This document shows positions 34,780 to 44,099 of a DNA stretch of 64,000 nt, in pieces (position 1 is the first letter of the stretch; each line of letters opens with the position of its first letter). The DNA comes from Pedobacter sp. MC2016-15 (lineage in GTDB: Bacteria > Bacteroidota > Bacteroidia > Sphingobacteriales > Sphingobacteriaceae): NCBI RefSeq assembly GCF_026239695.1, contig NZ_JAPIVS010000004.1, positions 62,001-126,000 on the forward strand, in the 5' to 3' direction. The position numbers and the translations under genes were made by a program. The notes below the pieces were generated by a model. The model saw only the letters and a list, made by a program, of their open reading frames with translations. It was not told where the DNA came from and did not search any database.

Positions 34780-36264
34780 ATGATGACTATAAGAAAATAT
34801 AAAAACAGCATAAGTGTAGCTTTACTTGCATCTGTAATGGTGTTTGTTAGTTCCTGCACAAAGGATCTCCTTGATCCAACGCCAACAACCAGTATTATTG
34901 ATAACGAAGCATTTGATAATCCTGCCCGGATCCTGCTTCAGGTGAATGGATTGTATTCCGGTGTAAAACATGGTGAGTTTTACGGAGGACGATATATCAT
35001 TTATAACGAAATCCGTGGGGATGAGTTTATTGTAAACAGACCTAATGGTGTTACAGGATTGGACACCTGGGGACAAAATGTAAACTCCAATACCAATGAG
35101 GTAGTTAACCTATGGAGCCGTTCCTATGCAGCTATCAACCGTATCAACGTCTTCCTTGCAGGTTTACAGGCTAATATTTCGAAAATTGACGCCACTCTTG
35201 CCAATCAGTATATAGGGGAAGCAGAATTTTTGAGAGCTTTATCCTATCTGGCCCTGGTACAAACATATGCCAAACCATATGTTTTTGATAATGGCGCAAG
35301 TTTGGGAGTGCCGTTACGGTTAGTGGCTGAAACCACGCTTACCGGCGAAGGCACAAATGATCTGGCCAGAAGTACTGTGGCCCAGGTGTATGCCCAGATC
35401 ATTAAAGACCTGGACGATGCTGAAACAAAACTTCCGGCAACCCCCTCCGCGGGTGCCTTCCGTGCTTTCAAAAACACGGCAATTGCTTTAAAAGCAAGGG
35501 TATATCTTACGCAGGCCAATTATGCACAGGTAGTGACAGAGTCTGCAAAAATCATCTCCACAACGGCGCCATTTCAGGCCCCTGCCGGAGGAAGCAGGCT
35601 TGACGCCAGCATCTCCAATGTATTCAATGGAGCATATACCGGAACAGCGACGGCTTCTGAAACATTATTGTCCTTACCGTTTACAACTACTGATGCACCG
35701 GGAACACAAAACCAGCTTGCATTTTATTTTAATACCTCACCAGGGAACAGTGAATATTATTTGAATGCTGCGGGCATCCTGGCTAATCCGGCATTGAACT
35801 CCACTACCGATGCACGTGCCACATTGCTGACCAAAGCAGGAACGATAACTTACCTGTCTAAATTCAAAACGGCATCACCTTTTACAGATTATATCCCTGT
35901 GGTAAGATATGCTGAAGTATTACTGAATGCAGCGGAGGCCAGTGCCAGAACGGGTAACCTGACAAGAGCTACCGACTTATTGTATGCTGTCAGACGTCGT
36001 TCTGATCCTGCTTTTACATTTCCTGCAGCTGACATCAGTACTGAGGCGAGTCTGGTAAACACGATTCTTACAGAGCGACGCATTGAGTTGCTGGGTGAAG
36101 GGTTCAGGACTCCTGATCTGAAACGTTTAGGTTTGGCACTGCCTACAAAGGGAAATGCAACTTCGGGAATAGCACCGGCTGTTGCGCCAACAGCACCTAA
36201 CTATATCTGGCCGATCTCAGGACGTGAACTGCAAAGTAACAGACTGCTGGTACCAAATCCATAG
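34780..36264 (+). CDS. SusD/RagB-family nutrient-binding lipoprotein
   Basis: Lipoprotein signal with lipid Cys in VSSCTKD, then a helical TPR-like core with RALSYLALVQTYAKPYVF (about 146-165), VRYAEVLLNAAEASARTG and TERRIELLGEGFRTPDLKRLG. These are hallmarks of SusD. It caps the SusC partner at the cell surface and binds the cargo. I choose ATG 34780 (or 34783) over the TTG at 34771. Two similar terminator hairpins follow. Confidence 0.9.
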   Translation: MMTIRKYKNSISVALLASVMVFVSSCTKDLLDPTPTTSIIDNEAFDNPARILLQVNGLYSGVKHGEFYGGRYIIYNEIRGDEFIVNRPNGVTGLDTWGQNVNSNTNEVVNLWSRSYAAINRINVFLAGLQANISKIDATLANQYIGEAEFLRALSYLALVQTYAKPYVFDNGASLGVPLRLVAETTLTGEGTNDLARSTVAQVYAQIIKDLDDAETKLPATPSAGAFRAFKNTAIALKARVYLTQANYAQVVTESAKIISTTAPFQAPAGGSRLDASISNVFNGAYTGTATASETLLSLPFTTTDAPGTQNQLAFYFNTSPGNSEYYLNAAGILANPALNSTTDARATLLTKAGTITYLSKFKTASPFTDYIPVVRYAEVLLNAAEASARTGNLTRATDLLYAVRRRSDPAFTFPAADISTEASLVNTILTERRIELLGEGFRTPDLKRLGLALPTKGNATSGIAPAVAPTAPNYIWPISGRELQSNRLLVPNP

Positions 36265-36271
36265 TTAAATT

Positions 36272-36306
36272 AAAAGCCGGTTTTGCATCCACAACAACCG
36301 GCTTTC
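36272..36306 (+). terminator. Terminator hairpin 1 after SusD
   Basis: AAAGCCGGTT pairs with AACCGGCTTT around a loop containing GCATCCACAAC. Closely similar in stem and loop to the hairpin at 36441. Confidence 0.8.
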
Positions 36307-36440
36307 AAGTTATTACCTATCTCCAATATAATTTCCAGAAGAGATACTGGAATTAGTCCTGGATAATCTTGAATGATTGATGTAAAAATCTGAATAATTC
36401 AGAATAGTATAAATCCCCTAAACAGGTGATTATATCAAAC

Positions 36441-36474
36441 AAAAGCCGGTCTGCATCCACAGTAACCGGCTTTT
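36441..36474 (+). terminator. Terminator hairpin 2, near-copy of hairpin 1
   Basis: AAAAGCCGGT and ACCGGCTTTT around a loop with GCATCCACAGT. Stem and loop sequence are nearly the same as at 36272-36306, which suggests a local duplication. Confidence 0.75.
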
Positions 36475-36699
36475 GACGTTATTAACTAACCTATCACCCC
36501 GACTCCGGTATAAATCCGGAGGCACCCCGGGGAAATCGAAATAAGGATATTTTACTTTGGTAAACTTCTGCATAAAACCAGGCTGCTGCAATGCCCAATA
36601 ATGGGGGTTGTTTGACGATTATCTTGAAATAAATCTTAAATGCGCATTCTGAATGACGAAAATATTTAATTTTAGCTTTTAAACTATTCTATTATACTC
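36475..36699. other. Remainder of the 435-base gap between SusD and GH35
   Basis: Together with 36265-36440 this gap holds the two hairpins, a GC-richer stretch near 36490-36535 and an AT-rich run before the GH35 start. No gene is seen. Confidence 0.4.
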
Positions 36700-38502
36700 A
36701 TGAAGTACTTTTTTCCGATACTTTTATTCATTTTGCTGGCCGGGAATACTAAGGGACAGCAAAAACATTCATTTTCTTTTGCTAAAAACGAATTTATGCT
36801 GGATGGCAAGCCCTATCAGATGATCAGCGGCGAGATGCACCCTGCCAGAATACCGAAAATGTACTGGCGACACCGCATTCAGATGGCTAAGGCAATGGGG
36901 TGTAATACCATTGCAGCCTATGTGTTCTGGAACTATATCGAAGAAAAAGAAGGGGTGTTCGACTGGAAATCAGAAAACCGTGATATTGCTGAATTTGTAC
37001 GTATCTGCCAGGAAGAGGGTATGTGGGTATTGTTCAGGCCGGGGCCTTATGTATGTGGAGAATGGGATTTTGGAGGTTTTCCACCTTATCTGCTGAGTAT
37101 TCCTGATATCAGGCTCAGATGTCTTGATCCAAGATACATGGCTGCGGTAACTAAATATATTTCCGAAATCTCCCGTCAACTCAAACCGCTGCTCGTTACC
37201 AATGGCGGTCCGGTGCTGATGGTGCAGATTGAGAACGAGTATGGCAGCTATGGTAACGACAAGGAATATCTCAAAGCTTTAAAGCAACTGTGGGTTGATA
37301 ATGGGATTAACGTACCATTTTACACTGCCGATGGTCCGACGCCATTCATGATGGAAGCGGGTACAGTTGAAGGTGCGGCTATTGGTCTCGACAGCGGGGG
37401 CAGTGATGCCGATTTTGAACAGGCTGCTAAACAGAACCCTGATGTGCCGGCCTTCAGTGCAGAATCTTATCCGGGCTGGCTTACACACTGGAAGGAAAAA
37501 TACCAGAAGCCTGATAAAGCTAATATTCTGAAAGAAGTGACCTACCTGATGGAACACAAGCGATCGTTCAACTTATATGTGATACATGGCGGAACAAATT
37601 TTGGGTTCAATGCCGGTGCAAACGCTTTTACACCTACTCAATTTCAGCCGGATATCACGAGTTACGACTATGATGCACCCATTAATGAACGAGGTGAGCC
37701 TACCAAAAAATACTTTGCCTTGCGCGAGCTGATCGCCAAATACACCGGTAAAAAATTACCAAAGGTACCAAAACCTACAGCTGTTACTGTTGTACCTGCT
37801 TTCAGTATGCAGCCATTTACCAGTATCTGGAATGTGCTACCTCAAGCGGTTAAATCTCCGCAGGTAAAAACGATGGAGAGCATGGGTCAGTACAAGGGTT
37901 TTATCGTGTACCGGACAAAATTGATCGGTCGCAAAAGCGGTGAGCTGATGATCACAGAACCTCATGATTATGCATTGGTATTATTAAATGGTAAGCTGGT
38001 GGATACCGTGTATCGTGACGGTGGTAAATGGACTGTCAAACTTCCTGTGACGGATGTTAAAGATCCTGTGCTGGAAATCCTGGTAGAAAATATGGGGCAT
38101 ATCAATTTTGCCCAGTATATGATAGATCGTAAAGGTATTACGGACCGTGTTGCGCTTGAAGGTATGACGCTCTTCAACTGGGAAATCTTTAACCTTCCTA
38201 TGGACGATGATTTTGTAAAGGGATTAAAACCTGCAGAGAAAAGTGATCTCCATGATGGCGTATTCTTTAAAGGTAATTTTACTTTGAAAGCTGCCGCGGA
38301 TACTTATCTGGATATGAGTAAATTTAAGAAGGGTGTGATCTGGGTGAACGGGCACAATTTGGGAAGATATTGGAATGTGGGTCCGCAATTTCATTTGTAC
38401 TGTCCTGCCAACTGGCTGAAAAAAGGAAATAATGAGGTTGTGGTATTAGATCTGCATCAGAAGGATGCGATGGATATTAGCGGTGTAAAAACACTGGAAT
38501 AA
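36700..38502 (+). CDS. Secreted GH35 beta-galactosidase
   Basis: A 600-residue protein with a signal peptide (residues 1-19). The (beta/alpha)8 catalytic domain has the acid/base E180 in IENEYGSYG and nucleophile E255 in SAESYPGW, plus the substrate loop FRPGPYVCGEWDFGGFP (about 113-129). C-terminal beta-sandwich domains with a jelly-roll (NGHNLGRYW) follow. It removes terminal beta-galactose from plant or host glycans in the periplasm. It has its own long upstream region and a strong terminator. Confidence 0.94.
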   Translation: MKYFFPILLFILLAGNTKGQQKHSFSFAKNEFMLDGKPYQMISGEMHPARIPKMYWRHRIQMAKAMGCNTIAAYVFWNYIEEKEGVFDWKSENRDIAEFVRICQEEGMWVLFRPGPYVCGEWDFGGFPPYLLSIPDIRLRCLDPRYMAAVTKYISEISRQLKPLLVTNGGPVLMVQIENEYGSYGNDKEYLKALKQLWVDNGINVPFYTADGPTPFMMEAGTVEGAAIGLDSGGSDADFEQAAKQNPDVPAFSAESYPGWLTHWKEKYQKPDKANILKEVTYLMEHKRSFNLYVIHGGTNFGFNAGANAFTPTQFQPDITSYDYDAPINERGEPTKKYFALRELIAKYTGKKLPKVPKPTAVTVVPAFSMQPFTSIWNVLPQAVKSPQVKTMESMGQYKGFIVYRTKLIGRKSGELMITEPHDYALVLLNGKLVDTVYRDGGKWTVKLPVTDVKDPVLEILVENMGHINFAQYMIDRKGITDRVALEGMTLFNWEIFNLPMDDDFVKGLKPAEKSDLHDGVFFKGNFTLKAAADTYLDMSKFKKGVIWVNGHNLGRYWNVGPQFHLYCPANWLKKGNNEVVVLDLHQKDAMDISGVKTLE

Positions 38503-38525
38503 ACTGAGCTAAATCACATTGATAG

Positions 38526-38560
38526 AGCCGGCAGCATAAATCTGCCGGCTTTTTTGTTTT
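38526..38560 (+). terminator. Intrinsic terminator after the GH35 gene
   Basis: AGCCGGCAG pairs with CTGCCGGCT around CATAAAT, followed by six T. Confidence 0.88.
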
Positions 38561-38571
38561 TATGATGTGAT

Positions 38572-38724
38572 CTAGGCGGCACTTCTGATTAATCTCAAAA
38601 TTACTGCGATTACTGCAATAACCAATAATGCATGAATAATTCCGCCTGTATAAAAACCTCCAAGGAAGCTGATGGCCCAAATGATAACTAGAATAACTGC
38701 GATTAAATAAAGTAAATTTCCCAT
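38572..38724 (-). CDS. lmo0937-type small membrane protein, 50 residues
   Basis: ATG at 38722-38724 and TAG at 38572-38574. Two hydrophobic helices (about 3-19 and 29-44) are joined by FLGGFYTGG and ending in RLIRSAA. The MGNLLYLIAVILVIIWAI start and the GGIIHALLVIAVIAVILRLI end match the lmo0937 family of tiny envelope proteins, which is common in Bacteroidota. These are often stress-associated; the role is not established. Confidence 0.85.
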   Translation of the reverse strand: MGNLLYLIAVILVIIWAISFLGGFYTGGIIHALLVIAVIAVILRLIRSAA

Positions 38725-38916
38725 AGTTGTAAGTTTTAAATAGTGTTTTAGTTTAAAATTGTAGATGTTTCAAGAACAACCTAATTCAGAGCAGATTGTT
38801 TTACAATAATTCATCACAGCTATAACAGGTCATGATAAGCTACCACTTTTGGGGATTTTAATCCTGCCGGTTTTTGAGTTAATTGGGGTGTTGATACTCA
38901 TTTAAATTATATCTCA

Positions 38917-39675
38917 ATGGAAGTACTGGGTAATAAAGTGGTGGTCATCACTGGCGGTGCGGGAGCTCTTGGATTAGTTACTGCAAAATTATATTTAGCA
39001 AAAGGATCTTCGGTGATGTTGGTAGATAAGGTTAAGGATGCTTTGGAGACTGCCGCTAAATCTTTAAATCATCCTAGGTTAGCCTTTGTTGTAGCAGATG
39101 TGACCAGAACATCAGATACCAGGTTTTATGTCGGTGAGACATGCAGGCAGTTTGGTAAAATTGACGTGTATATCTATTGTGTAGGAGTGATAGGGATGAT
39201 CAGGCCCGTGGTGCAGCTTGCTGAAGAAGATTTTGCCTATGCCAAATGGGTAAATTTCAGTGGCGCCTGGCTCGGTTGTCAGTATGTTTTGCCGGAAATG
39301 AATGATGGCGGGAGTGTGATCCTGGTATCATCAACGGCCGGGCATTGGGGGGCTGCAGACACGGGTGGTTATACAGAAAGCAAACATGCCATGGTGCGTT
39401 TAATGCGTACACTTTCTTTGGAAGTTGCCCACAGGAATATCAGAGTGAATACCATCGATCCCATAAATTTTGAAGGCAGAATGATGCGCGATCCGGAGGA
39501 AGTGCTGATCTCCGGTAACAAGGATGAACTGAAAAAGATCATGATGTCGATGAGGCCTCTCGGCAGATATGCCCAGCCTGAAGAAGTTGCTCATTCACTC
39601 CTTTTCTTTGGCTCCGTGAGCAATACCTATATCACAGGAACCACCCATGTCATCGCAGGTGGGTTCAATAGTTGA
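38917..39675 (+). CDS. Short-chain dehydrogenase/reductase
   Basis: A 252-residue Rossmann enzyme with the NAD(P) loop TGGAGALG (about 12-19) and catalytic Y152 and K156 in YTESK. The usual NNAG is replaced by YCVGVIG, which is a departure from the family. D near the end of strand 2 (MLVDKVK) suggests NAD(H) preference. It is followed closely by the AlkA-type glycosylase gene. Substrate unknown. Confidence 0.88.
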   Translation: MEVLGNKVVVITGGAGALGLVTAKLYLAKGSSVMLVDKVKDALETAAKSLNHPRLAFVVADVTRTSDTRFYVGETCRQFGKIDVYIYCVGVIGMIRPVVQLAEEDFAYAKWVNFSGAWLGCQYVLPEMNDGGSVILVSSTAGHWGAADTGGYTESKHAMVRLMRTLSLEVAHRNIRVNTIDPINFEGRMMRDPEEVLISGNKDELKKIMMSMRPLGRYAQPEEVAHSLLFFGSVSNTYITGTTHVIAGGFNS

Positions 39676-39713
39676 ATAAAAGTATTTTAAGATATTTTGT
39701 ACTTTTATCACCT

Positions 39714-40346
39714 ATGCCAGACCAATTAACTGAATCAAACTATCATTTGATTTGTGATCAGCTTGCCGCAACAGATTCCGACCTTGAAAAGGTGATTGCT
39801 ACATATGGTTATCCACCAATGTGGAGCAGACCCAATACATTTGAAAGTCTGGTACACATCATTCTGGAACAACAGGTTTCGCTGGCATCTGCACTGGCGG
39901 CATTAAATAAACTGAAAGAACATGTAAAAGAAATAACTCCTGCCAGGATATTGTTGCTGTCTGATGAGGAGCTAAAATCATGTTTTTTCAGCAGACAAAA
40001 AATAGCATATGTAAGGTATCTTGCCGGCGCCATCGTTAGCGGACAGTTAGATCTAACTTCCCTGGAAGATCAGGAAAATGATGATATTCGTCGTGAGCTC
40101 TGTAGTTTGAAGGGGATAGGCAACTGGACGGTTGACATCTATCTGATGTTCATCCTGCGGCGTCAGGATATTTTTCCGCTGGGAGATCTTGCTGCAGTAA
40201 ACTCCTTAAAAAAGGTGAAATTACTGCCTTCTACCATTACCAGAGAAGGCGTATCAGGCATCGCTGAACAATGGAAACCGTACCGTACAGTGGCGTGTAT
40301 GATCCTCTGGCACGCCTATCTCAGCAGCAGAAATACAAAATCCTGA
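39714..40346 (+). CDS. DNA-3-methyladenine glycosylase II-like (HhH-GPD)
   Basis: A base-excision repair glycosylase that releases alkylated bases. It shows the helix-hairpin-helix core LCSLKGIGNWTVDIYLMF (about 128-145) and the catalytic Asp158 in FPLGDLAAV. The frame opens at a TTG inside the SDR stop codon (39672), but ATG 39714 (MPDQLTESNYH) gives a typical 210-residue protein and is preferred. It may be translated with the SDR gene. Confidence 0.85.
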   Translation: MPDQLTESNYHLICDQLAATDSDLEKVIATYGYPPMWSRPNTFESLVHIILEQQVSLASALAALNKLKEHVKEITPARILLLSDEELKSCFFSRQKIAYVRYLAGAIVSGQLDLTSLEDQENDDIRRELCSLKGIGNWTVDIYLMFILRRQDIFPLGDLAAVNSLKKVKLLPSTITREGVSGIAEQWKPYRTVACMILWHAYLSSRNTKS

Positions 40347-40708
40347 TAAATTACATTTATATGTTGTACCAAAAATAGTACATTCACAAATGTGTCAGAT
40401 TGTGATTCTGAATGCCATTCTATGTGCCACGACTTCTGCATGCCTCATTTTGATAAAAAGAAAGTTTTTGAAATAACACTCATAAGTGTTGTTTGGTGTC
40501 ATTATAAGAAATAATAGTCAATAAATTATTTGTTATAGTTCTTTATTGTTAATATTCGATCTTTTTATTTAATCATTTTCCCACGTATTATTCATTGTAT
40601 TTTTTTTGGTTACACATGGATTCGGCATCAATACACGTGTTTGGTACAAGAGTTGGAAATATTTAAGCATATCTAAAAGACTTATTGTAAACGCCTAATC
40701 TTCCTATT
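40347..40708. other. AT-rich intergenic region before the ECF sigma gene
   Basis: It contains TGTACCAA at 40365-40372 and its inverse TTGGTACA at 40641-40648. These are the half-sites of the GH127 palindrome at 20538. A 6-bp hairpin AACACT/AGTGTT lies at 40475-40490. No gene is supported. Confidence 0.45.
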
Positions 40709-41242
40709 ATGATTAACAATTCTTTAAATTTTCAAATTAACGACCACAAGTCTGCCCTTAAAAACTTTGCAATGAATTTCACGCAAAACATTGACGATGC
40801 AGATGATCTGGTACAGGAGACCATGTTAAAAGCTATTCGTTATTCAAAATTATATCAGGAAGGAACGAATCTTAAAGGTTGGTTATACACGATAATGAGA
40901 AATACGTTTATCAATGATTACCGGAGGATGGTTAAACAACGCAGCATCATTGATACTACTGAAGAAGTAAACTCTGCGCAGTTATTAAAAAGTGCAACGG
41001 ATAACCAGGCTAATAATAAATTTATCAGCGATGACGTAAACAAGGCACTGTCGCAGTTAAGTAATGAATATTATACTCCTTTTATTAAATATTTTGAGGG
41101 TTATAAGTACCATGAAATTGCGGATATGCTTAACATCCCGATCGGAACTGTTAAAACCAGGATTCATGTTGCCCGCCAATCACTGAAAAGTAACCTGAAG
41201 ATGTACAACCAGGAATTTAAGAAATCTAATAAGTTCAATTAA
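40709..41242 (+). CDS. ECF sigma factor (sigma-70 family)
   Basis: A 177-residue sigma factor with region 2 (DDADDLVQETMLKA, about 29-42, and the GWLYTIMRNTFINDYRR core) and region 4 (HEIADMLNIPIGTVKTRIHVARQSLKS, about 133-159). No anti-sigma gene is next to it, so it is not one of the SusCD-linked FecI-type pairs. It directs RNA polymerase to an unknown set of promoters. Confidence 0.93.
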   Translation: MINNSLNFQINDHKSALKNFAMNFTQNIDDADDLVQETMLKAIRYSKLYQEGTNLKGWLYTIMRNTFINDYRRMVKQRSIIDTTEEVNSAQLLKSATDNQANNKFISDDVNKALSQLSNEYYTPFIKYFEGYKYHEIADMLNIPIGTVKTRIHVARQSLKSNLKMYNQEFKKSNKFN

Positions 41243-41265
41243 TATTTTTGACGATTTGTTCAACT

Positions 41266-41291
41266 GACAGCTCCAATTTTTTGGAGCTGTC
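41266..41291 (+). terminator. Hairpin terminator after the ECF sigma gene
   Basis: GACAGCTCCAA pairs over 11 bp with TTGGAGCTGTC around TTTT. There is no long U-tract. Confidence 0.65.
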
Positions 41292-41416
41292 TGTGTTATA
41301 GGGCTATTGGTAAGAAGGTATACAAATCGCAAAACCCGGGTGTTTAAAGCTAAACTATTTATTTATGAGGATGTTATGTTTGCAATAAATATCATCTAAT
41401 CATTAATTCAAAGTAC

Positions 41417-41884
41417 ATGAAAACTAAAACCGGTACCCTAGTTCTTGCATTTCTCCTCATATTGGCGACCGCAGGCGTCAGCATCAGCTCAGTTCTGTCT
41501 GATAAATCTAAACCTCCAGTAGTCTCTAAAAAGGCCGGGCGACTGCTTGTATTGACCAAAAACCTGGAATATGATACTGATAAACCCTCCATCAGAGATA
41601 ACTACTATAAAAATTTAGACGAGTTGGCAAATACGATCAAGGAAGATAATTACGCTGTGTCGCTGAGAGGTCATGCAGATTCGAGAGGAAGATATAAGTA
41701 CAATTGGGTGTTGTCAGATAACAGGGCAATAAGTGTTAAAGACTACCTTATAAGCAAGGGTGTTAAAGAAAACAGAATCGTCACTACTCCATATGGAAGT
41801 ACTGTGCCTGTTGCTACAAATAAAACTCCTGAAGGAAGACAAAAAAACAGAAGGGTGGAAATAGAATTGAGAAAAATCAATTAG
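41417..41884 (+). CDS. OmpA-like peptidoglycan-associated protein
   Basis: A 155-residue protein with an N-terminal signal or anchor (about 7-27) followed directly by an OmpA C-terminal domain (about 45-155). The key residues are SLRGHADSRG, LSDNRAISVKDYLISKGV and GRQKNRRVEIEL. This domain binds peptidoglycan non-covalently. There is no beta-barrel or lipobox. It lies just downstream of the sigma factor gene, with its own gap. Confidence 0.9.
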   Translation: MKTKTGTLVLAFLLILATAGVSISSVLSDKSKPPVVSKKAGRLLVLTKNLEYDTDKPSIRDNYYKNLDELANTIKEDNYAVSLRGHADSRGRYKYNWVLSDNRAISVKDYLISKGVKENRIVTTPYGSTVPVATNKTPEGRQKNRRVEIELRKIN

Positions 41885-41900
41885 TATTCCTTCAAAATTG

Positions 41901-41939
41901 AAAAGACCAGGTCTTGCATATGCAGCACCTGGTCTTTTT
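41901..41939. terminator. Intrinsic terminator between converging genes
   Basis: AAAAGACCAGGT pairs with ACCTGGTCTTTT around a 14-base loop, with A- and T-runs on both sides, so it can serve both strands. Confidence 0.85.
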
Positions 41940-41959
41940 ATATTGTAGCTATCGTAAAT

Positions 41960-42295
41960 TTAGTCCTGGGCGTCTATCCAAACACTTTTGCCATGTACAG
42001 CAATCTTTGACGGATTTAACAGGTCGTAGTCCAATTCCCAGTCTTCAGCCTCATCCAAAATTAAATTCGCATCATCATAATTTTTACCATGGTTTAGCAT
42101 GTTCAGCAAGGCTGCATGCCTAAGACCAGTCTTTGCCTCCTGATTGTAGGAAGATCTCACCGGGATCAACTTTTCCGCGGAAACCGTATTGGCAGAAAAT
42201 AAATTCTGAACTGCGATGATCATTTTTTGGAGAAATGATGGAGTCTGTATCCTTGCTGACTCTGATGTGTAATTATAGACTTTTTGGTTTTCCAT
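41960..42295 (-). CDS. Hypothetical protein, 111 residues
   Basis: No recognised domain. Helical N-terminal half (ETPSFLQK-type, about 15-35), then a moderately hydrophilic centre with ARTGLRHAALLNMLNHG-like character, and an acidic C-terminal third (LILDEAEDWELDYDLL). No signal peptide. It ends beside a bidirectional terminator, which supports a real transcript. Confidence 0.55.
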   Translation of the reverse strand: MENQKVYNYTSESARIQTPSFLQKMIIAVQNLFSANTVSAEKLIPVRSSYNQEAKTGLRHAALLNMLNHGKNYDDANLILDEAEDWELDYDLLNPSKIAVHGKSVWIDAQD

Positions 42296-42607
42296 TTTTG
42301 GACCGTTTATTTAGATACAAATGTATGGAAACTATTCTGTCCTGCAATAGGTGTTGTTGAGGAATTACTCAAAACGGGGAAATTGTTGCTCGCATTATTT
42401 TTGCGTGGCGATTAACTGGGGCGGCTAAAAATGAAAATGCTTATTTTAAAGCGTTTAAATGCTATTAAACGTGTATTTGTATGCTCATTAGTGTAACCTA
42501 TTTCAATTATAGTTAATGAATTTATTGTAATTGAAATGAGTTAAAAAGCTTAAATGGGGAAAAATATTCCTGTTTTGTGTTTGTTTATTCCTGTAGGTGG
42601 TGTGCCA
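42296..42607. other. AT-rich intergenic region
   Basis: Contains one inverted repeat: ATTTCAATTA (42500-42509) and TAATTGAAAT (42538-42547) around a 28-base loop. It could be a regulatory site or a cruciform-prone stretch. No coding signal seen. Confidence 0.4.
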
Positions 42608-42648
42608 AAAAAAAGAGCTGCTGCATAAATCATATGCAGCAGCTCTTT
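42608..42648 (-). terminator. Terminator of the PQQ-type dehydrogenase gene
   Basis: On the minus strand, AAAGAGCTGCTGCAT pairs with ATGCAGCAGCTCTTT, followed by a run of T. Confidence 0.85.
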
Positions 42649-42667
42649 GCGTAGTTTTTCTGAAGCG

Positions 42668-43987
42668 CTATTTAATGCTCACTCTCCATACCGTGCTGCT
42701 TACATCGTCAGCAACCAGGATAGAACCATCAGGAGCTACCGCAACATCCACCGGACGGCCGTACACTTCACTTTTTGATTCATCAGCAATAAAGCCTGTA
42801 AGGAAATCTTCCATCTTTCCAGAAGGCTTTCCATCTTTAAAAGGAATGAACGCCACCTTATACCCCGAAAGCTTTGATCTGTTCCATGAACCATGCTGAC
42901 CAACAAAGGCGCCTTTGGCATATTTGGCAGGGAACTTATTTCCTGTATAGAAGGCAAGTCCCAGTGAAGCGGTGTGTGAGCCAACAGGCATGTCAGGTAC
43001 GATGGCAGATTTTACGAGATCTGGTCTTTTACCCTTCATCCTTGGATCTTCGTTCTGTCCATAGTAAGAATAAGGCCATCCGTAGAATGCACCTTCTTTC
43101 ACACTGGTAATATAATCGGGTACCAAATCATCTCCAAGGCCATCCCTTTCATTCACTGCAGTCCACAACACTTTGGTATCAGGAGCCCAATCCAGTCCCA
43201 CAGGATTTCTCAACCCCGAAGCGTAGATCTTCTCACCTGTACCATCAGGATTTACTTCCAGAATGGCGGCACGGCGAACTTCATACTCCATTCCATTTTC
43301 GCCTACATTACTTCCTGAGCCAACCGAGATATAGATTTTTGAATTGTCTGCATTGGCAATCAGGTTCCTTGTCCAGTGGTTATTGTATCCTCCGGCAGGT
43401 AAACTCACAATCTTTTTCCCTTTACCGGTAATTTTTGTTGCCCCTGGCTGGTAAGGGTACTGAAATAAACCGTCTGTATTGGCTACATAAAATGAATTGC
43501 CAATAATCAGCATTCCGTATGGCTGGTTCAATCCTGATAAGAAAGTACTTCTTACTTCAAATTTACCGTCCTGGTTTTTATCCCTCAGCAGCAAGACCGT
43601 GTTTTCACTTTCTCCGCCTACTTCAGATTTTGCTTTACCACTGATGGCATTGGCAATTTTATCTTTAGCATCCCGCTCGGAGTTGGAAAGTGCTACCAGG
43701 ATATCTCCGTTTGGAGCGATATAGATACTTCTCGGACTTTTCATATTGGTGGCAAAAGCCGATACAGTAAAGCCTTCGGGCGCAACAGGAGTTTTTCCGG
43801 CCGGCCATCCGATCACCTTGCTAAAATTGTTTTTCGCTGCATTGGTATCGGGTGCAGGAAGGTTCAGAGCCCCTGTTGTGGCGGTATCCTGTGACAAGTT
43901 ATCAGTGTTAGTGCCCTTATCTGACTGCGAGTTACAGGCAACAAAAAATGGTGCTGCTACCAGTAAGTAAAAAAGTCTTTTCATCAT
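42668..43987 (-). CDS. PQQ-dependent sugar dehydrogenase-like lipoprotein (sorbosone dehydrogenase family)
   Basis: A 439-residue protein with a lipoprotein signal (Cys18 in FVACNSQ) and a long Ser/Thr/Asn-rich linker. A six-bladed beta-propeller follows, with repeats such as SPRSIYIAPNGDILVA, RNPVGLDWAPDTKVLW and GRPVDVAVAPDGSILVADD. The family oxidises aldose sugars with pyrroloquinoline quinone in the periplasm. No PQQ synthesis genes are in the window. Substrate unknown. Confidence 0.88.
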   Translation of the reverse strand: MMKRLFYLLVAAPFFVACNSQSDKGTNTDNLSQDTATTGALNLPAPDTNAAKNNFSKVIGWPAGKTPVAPEGFTVSAFATNMKSPRSIYIAPNGDILVALSNSERDAKDKIANAISGKAKSEVGGESENTVLLLRDKNQDGKFEVRSTFLSGLNQPYGMLIIGNSFYVANTDGLFQYPYQPGATKITGKGKKIVSLPAGGYNNHWTRNLIANADNSKIYISVGSGSNVGENGMEYEVRRAAILEVNPDGTGEKIYASGLRNPVGLDWAPDTKVLWTAVNERDGLGDDLVPDYITSVKEGAFYGWPYSYYGQNEDPRMKGKRPDLVKSAIVPDMPVGSHTASLGLAFYTGNKFPAKYAKGAFVGQHGSWNRSKLSGYKVAFIPFKDGKPSGKMEDFLTGFIADESKSEVYGRPVDVAVAPDGSILVADDVSSTVWRVSIK

Positions 43988-44099
43988 GATTTTATTTGTA
44001 AGAGTTAATCAATATTACGCTAACGGTTTCCTGAGAAAATTGTTTGAACATTAAATCTTTTGCTGCCGAACTTTATGATGAAATGTGGGTTATGCATTC

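Noticed and set aside
36272..36474. CRISPR-like repeat
   Set aside because: Only two copies, each a self-complementary hairpin of terminator type, with no spacer series and no cas genes.
40475..40490. AACACT/AGTGTT hairpin as an RNA gene
   Set aside because: Six base pairs in AT-rich DNA, no supporting structure or promoter.
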